Shown here piece after piece: positions 58,988 through 64,000 of a stretch of DNA of 64,000 bases. A program made the position numbers and the translations under genes. How positions within the stretch are numbered: the first letter of the stretch is position 1; each line of letters opens with the position of its first letter. This DNA comes from Dactylis glomerata (lineage: Eukaryota; Streptophyta; Magnoliopsida; Poales; Poaceae). The stretch spans positions 8,382,383 to 8,446,382 of the forward strand of contig QXEO01000548.1 of NCBI GenBank assembly GCA_007115705.1, given 5' to 3'. The notes under the pieces were generated by a model. The model had not been told where the DNA came from, ran no database searches, and was given only the letters and a program-made list of their open reading frames with translations.

Positions 58988-61900
58988 CGTAGCGCCCTGC
59001 CTTATCAAAAGACAGCCTGTGTATCTGTGCCATTCCCTGGATCAGTAGATACCACCACAATACAAAATATAGTAATCATTGCAATAGTATCGATATTATA
59101 ACAAAAATCTAGTTACAAAGGTCTTCAACCTTACGAGTACACAGCATATAGCATAGTTGCAATGAGCCTCCATCTTCATCAAGTGCCACAGGCAAACATG
59201 TTGGAATGTAAGCTCGAGATCCTACTCCTGGTTCCTTATTCGACAATAAAAACCTGCACGTTTGAATATGCAGCCCCAGAGGGCTCAGTACAACAACGTA
59301 CTGGCAAATGACACATATTTGTGGCATTTGTGAAAAGACTAAACTACATGATATTTGGTTTGTGGATCTCAAAGGCTAATTTTGCAGAAAGCCAATTTTA
59401 TCCTACAATACTTTTCAAAACCTTTTTCTCAAAATTTTAGTTTATAAGGGTCAAGACAACCCCCATACATTACATACTGGCCGGTATGTAGTTTCTGCGA
59501 AAAACTCAACATAGTTTTTGAAACAACAGAAACCACCACCCCTCGGAGTGCATGGCCCTGAGCTTCTCCTAATTGTTGCTAGTCAAGTTTTAAAGCATTC
59601 AGAAATGGTGATGAGATTCTTCCGATCATTCCATGGCTAGAGACTCAATTGTCCATTACGAGGACACGGCTAATAGATTAGATTTTAACACCTTGCAAGG
59701 GTTGTGCACTTTCACCTTATCCTTCATTTTACGCCCATACATAAAATGAAACAAGACCTTTCAGAAAAAGCATTCAACCAAACTAGTCTGACCGTACCCC
59801 CTATATTATGCTACCACCTCATGTCAGTAGTCTTGGTTGAACCCTTAATCATACTCAATCAAGACAGAGCCCATAATGTCATAAGGCTGCACTGGAAGTA
59901 CTTTAATCATGGAAGCCACATTAATCTCTTGAATCCTGAGTGGTCATCCCGAGCAGCATCCTGAGCTACACATCTGTCCTAGCATGTGCCCCAGGACCCA
60001 CCTACTTCACTTTCCATCACATGCCACTCCACCTAGGTAGTTCATTTTAGTTGAAGTTGTTAATTTATTCACAAAACAACTTTTCAGGTGATCAAAGCAT
60101 AGCATCAAATATTCAGGTATTTAGCATCCTACCAGGTGGTGTTTGAGGGATAGCTACTCACTACTAGGATCTAGCACTTTGTAAACAGTTGAACATTCAC
60201 TTATCATGCATACGACTGAAAAAAACACTAATGCACAATAAAAATAGGTAGAAGATATGTGTGTCACTTGCCTTTTTGAAGAATACGATCTTTCACTCTT
60301 CTCTCAACTAAGCACGTAGCTCTTCGCACAAACTATAGCACAAGAAATAGCAATACATAAACAAACCATACAAACACATTCAAACAAGACAAACAATTGA
60401 AAAGTGTTTGTTTAACAATTTAGTTTTATTAGGATGTTATGACAGGAGAGATATGGCAAAAGAATCATGAGTTGTGAGATATGGCTTTTGAGAACTTAGT
60501 TGGGAAAGATCAATATGATTTGAGAGGCATGATTTGGTTTAGGCAAAATAATATTGACAAAGTCTTTATGCTTTATTAAAGCATGAATGAGTTTGGGAAT
60601 AGCTCATGTGAATAGTTCACATAAGTGGAAAATAGTGCAACAACAATACTATTGAATAAGTGTGACAACAATTACTCATAAATAGCATCTATTGCACTTG
60701 GGCAATGGGCAAAGGTTCATGAAGCATTGAAGTACTCAATTCACTCATTTGCAAATTGAATAGTTCAACACCAGTAAACAAGTTGAGGTAGGCATAGGAT
60801 TGTGTATGAATGATTGACATTTGAGAGCATAGCTCAAAGTGTTCATTGAACATTATGAAGTATGTTCATATGCTATGGTAGTAGAATTGAATCAACACCA
60901 CCATAGCAACAACAGAATCTATGATTGAGACAAATTCATATTCTACTCAAGTAGCACAATTGCAATTTGAATATATATATGAATTAGACATAATATGTTT
61001 AGATGAACAAGATATGGATCAAGGTGATGTCTAGATGATGTTTGATAGCTAGCTATGAACATAGGGATAACTAAAGTAGAAGGAAACATTAGTTGAGAAG
61101 GAATATAATTAATCTATATAGGAAATACTCAAATTCTCATATTAGAATTTGAATAATTGTGAAATGGTTCAATAAAATATGAGAGTGATACTAATGGTTA
61201 GCTTGCAGTAAAACAAAGTCACTGCAATTGGAATCATTCAAAAATGAGTTTTAGAATTCAAATTATGATTAGAATAGTGATTTGGACAAATTTGAATGCA
61301 CAAAGTGTGTGCACGTATCAAATTTGATATTTCTTGATTCTATGATGTTCTACACGAGTAGAGGATTCCATAGACTACAAATTTATAATTTTTGGACAGA
61401 TAGAACAAAAGATATGAATTAAATAAGCTAACAGAAGTGTTTGATTCAATTTGAAAATAGTTTCAAATTGAATATTGAACCTATGAATTATAAGTGCACT
61501 ACTGGATTCTACATATTCTAAGGTTTCCAATGATATATTATTTGTTACTTTTGGACCTATAGATCAAAAGATATGATTTTCTGAAGATTTAGATGAAATA
61601 TGATTCAAAAATCTAATTTGAATCTGTTTTAATACGAGAGTCGCCACGTGGCCGTTTCCTATTGGTGCATACCGATTCGGTCAGATCATGCGCGTGGGCC
61701 GTTGGATTATAAGAGGATCGGATGGTCCAGATCTGACCATACTGATTCGCATAAGTGATCTATTCCTATCACTTGGATCTAGATCCAACAGTTGTCAGAG
61801 AAGAAGAGAGAGGAGCTCACCCAGCTAGGGTTTTAGGTCATCGCCGGCGAGATCCGCGGTCCGGGTGCGAATGTCGGCGTGGTTCTGGAGTTCCCCGGAG

Positions 61901-63083
61901 CTGATGGACTGGTGGACGGTGGGAGGAATGGCTCGGTGAGCACGTCTGCGTGAGCGGCGTTGTCGATTTCTTCCTCGATCGAAGAGGAGACACGACTGGA
62001 GGCGGGCGCGCATCGGTGAGCCTCGGGAGAACACCGGAGTGACCGATTTCCTGCACAAAGGAGGTGGACAAGGGTGTCAAACAGTGCGCCGGTTCAAGGG
62101 AAGAGAGGAGGAGTCCAGCGCGGGCGTCAGGGCCACCTGAAATCGCCAGAATTGGCGTTGCACCGCGTCGGAATCTGCGAGCGTCGACGAGGAATTCTGC
62201 GGCGGCTAGTCGATGTCCTTGGGGAGAAGCAAAGGACAGAAAGAGAGGGGAGTCGGGGCTATTTAAGGGCGAGGTCGACTTGGAGAAGGGGCTAGGGTAT
62301 CGAGCGGGGAGAGGCGATGGACGGCTCGGGAGCGTGCCGTGCTCTCCCAGGACACCGCCAGAGAAGGAGGACGATTCCGACAGGTAGGGTTCACCTGTCG
62401 GCGGGAGGAAGAGAGAGGTAGGATACCCTTTCGGGTTAGACTCCGGGATGGGCCGTGGGCCTCTTTTGGGGCTGGGCCGAATGGCTCCCCGGCGGCCTTT
62501 TCTTCTTTTTCAATTTCTTTTTCCTTTTTCTTTTCTGATTTCTGTTTTATTTTCTATCTTTTGCAAAAATGCATCAAATCAAGTCAAACCCTTTTCATAA
62601 ATTTTGTAAAATTCATAGCAGGGTTCTAAACCAATATGAACAAGTTTTCAAGAACAAAATACTATTTTGAATAAGACTTCTCTGATTAGCAAGGAGGGCT
62701 TGCTTGCATAAAATAATAGAAATAGGGCTTGAAATCAATTCTTTCTAAAATAGTCAAATAATAGTTTATAAAATAATAATTGAAAAACACACTCAATTAT
62801 AGTTTGAAAAAGCAAACCTATATTGAATAAAGCAAATTTTGTAAAACAATCCTTTGCATCAAGCTTGCATAAAGTTGAGCAAAAGCAAGAAAATAATATT
62901 TTGGTATTTGGTTTTTCTCATAGAAGTTCTTCATGAAATAATAGAAAGTTTAAAAAAAGTTTTATACTAAAGCTTTTAAATAAACTCAAAAAAGATTTAA
63001 ATCCCTGTGAATTTTCAATCAATACTTATAAAACAAAAGCAAAAAAATTCCCCCAAAATTTGATAAAATCTTAGGATGTTACA
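58988..63083 (-). repeat. ARR LTR, right copy (4096 bp)
   Basis: The minus strand starts TGTAACATCC at 63083. It carries the empty Helitron site at 60606/60607. Minus-strand TTAAATA at 62266-62260. Confidence 0.9.
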
Positions 63084-64000
63084 CAGTGTCCTCCAGCCTC
63101 GTGCACACCTCCGTAAAGAGGTCGTGATCCTCCAGGCAGTGAAGCTGCGACCAAACTCGGAGTGTTCTAGTACACCGATAGATCACCTGCAAGAGAGAGC
63201 AATTTTTGTTATTAAAAACTTTGTCATTCCAGCATAGCCAGAGGGACCATATCAAAGCCATTGCTCCCACCCTGAGAGGAATCATATTCTTGTATTCTAT
63301 ACTGTGTAACCAATTCCTAAAGATATTGGCAATACTAGTAGGGGTATACAAGCCAGAAGCTGCATGGATGCTGACTATATAGAACGAGCAAAGTTGCATT
63401 GGAAGAACAAATGTTTGATTGTCTCATATTGTGAAAAAAAACACATGTTTTACTACCATGCCAATTGCGCTTGATAAGATTATCTTTAGTAAGAATAACC
63501 CCTCGATGAAAATACCATGCAAAGATTTTGTTTTTAAGTGGTATTTTCATCTTCCAGATTTTCTTATTATCATAGACTGGCACGTCCGGTAGAATCAACG
63601 CGTTGTACATGGAAGCTACCAAGAATTTTCCATTCTCAAGTAGATTTCATCGGAATATATCTTTCCCAGTAGTTAATTGGATATTAGCCAACCGCTGAAG
63701 TAAGGCCTCCCAATTAATAAGCCTAGGGCCAAATAAAGTGCTCCTGAACGTCATGTTTGGGGGATTAGACCCCAACACATGGGCGAGTGTATCACCCTTA
63801 TGAAGTACAATAGAATAAAGCCAGATACTATTCTCGGAGGGAAGTATTACCTAGCCACTTATCCTCCCAAAACCGAATCTCTGATCCATACCTAATCTAA
63901 AATGATCCATGGCTGAAGAAAAATTTCTTCGTAGCCATTAGTCCGGACCAGAAGTGTGAATCACCAGGTTTCCATAGAACCTGTGATACCGCTTTAGAGC
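63084..64000 (-). pseudogene. LINE ORF2 C-terminal part, frameshifted
   Basis: Continuation of the LINE seen at 46840-47297, reading leftward and running off the window. Near 63860-63960 it has SHFWSGLMATKKFF and IRFWEDKWLG; then come the RT zinc-binding domain (KIWKMKIPLKNKIFAWYFHR, GVILTKDNLIKRNWHG, near 63560-63440), a frameshift near 63400-63420, and the C-terminal block (IFRNWLHSIEYKNMIPLRVG, ALIWSLWLCWNDKVF). Several stops and shifts occur in 63640-64000. The first 236 bases duplicate 47062-47297. These are the usual motifs of the plant L1 ORF2 region after RT. Dead copy. Confidence 0.8.

Larger units (their letters stand above)
47298..63083 (-). mobile_element. ARR: tandem non-autonomous Gypsy array (internal-LTR-internal-LTR)
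   Basis: Read on the minus strand: LTR (63083-58988, 4096 bp), internal (58987-56482, 2506 bp), LTR (56481-49738, 6744 bp including HEL, 4096 bp without it), and internal again (49737-47298, missing its last 66 bp). LTRs begin TGTAACATCC; the inner end is GGGCGCTACA in the left copy. Primer sites for tRNA-iMet follow each LTR. The interior has a coiled-coil ORF and gag-like knuckles but no protease or RT. The outer left LTR is absent, and the LINE flank is duplicated (see findings). Confidence 0.88.

Overview
The window looks like intergenic DNA from a large grass genome, most likely Pooideae and probably Triticeae or a close relative. I found no ordinary host gene, tRNA gene, rRNA gene or CRISPR array. 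Almost every base belongs to nested transposable elements. The taxonomic call rests on the style of the elements: Athila-type Gypsy LTRs starting TGATACGTCTC, a tRNA-Asp primer site (TGGCGCCGTTGCCGGGGA), a long-LTR chromovirus with an initiator-Met primer site, a Stowaway MITE and a CACGGG-hairpin Helitron. It is not a database match.

Layout, with labels used throughout. G1 (1-46570, + strand) is an old Tekay-like chromovirus with LTRs of more than 4 kb; its 5' LTR is cut by the window start. Four younger elements sit in it. AT2 (2392-16162, minus strand, Athila) lies in its 5' LTR with a perfect target duplication GTATG. AT1 (8600-14994, + strand, Athila-like, no pol) lies inside AT2. AT3 (18718-26955, + strand, Athila-like gag-protease, no RT) lies in G1 gag with a perfect duplication GTACT. 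MU (30850-38191) is a MuDR-type MULE in the G1 3' LTR with about 238-bp inverted repeats and a 9-bp duplication carrying one mismatch. A fifth element, TAT5 (42227-46447, tRNA-Lys primer site), sits in the 3' LTR and ends at the only N in the window (46448).

To the right is a minus-strand LINE (46840-47297 and 63084-64000), split by a 15.8-kb tandem array (ARR, 47298-63083) of the form internal-LTR-internal-LTR. The array is a non-autonomous Gypsy family. One of its LTRs holds a 2648-bp Helitron (HEL, 51356-54003), which itself holds a Stowaway MITE (52675-52848). The other LTR keeps the exact empty Helitron site.

The most unusual content is as follows. (1) MU carries, convergent to its decayed transposase, an apparently intact two-exon gene for a small coiled-coil protein. 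(2) G1 has an uninterrupted 381-codon extra ORF before gag although its gag-pol has eight stops or shifts. (3) AT1 has an unfamiliar acidic ORF in place of gag. (4) The segment 41331-46447 appears inverted relative to the other LTR, with its right breakpoint exactly at the N, which suggests a mis-oriented contig. (5) ARR is flanked by a 236-bp duplication of the LINE. Pairs of LTRs, target duplications and empty sites allow the insertion order to be read directly from the sequence.
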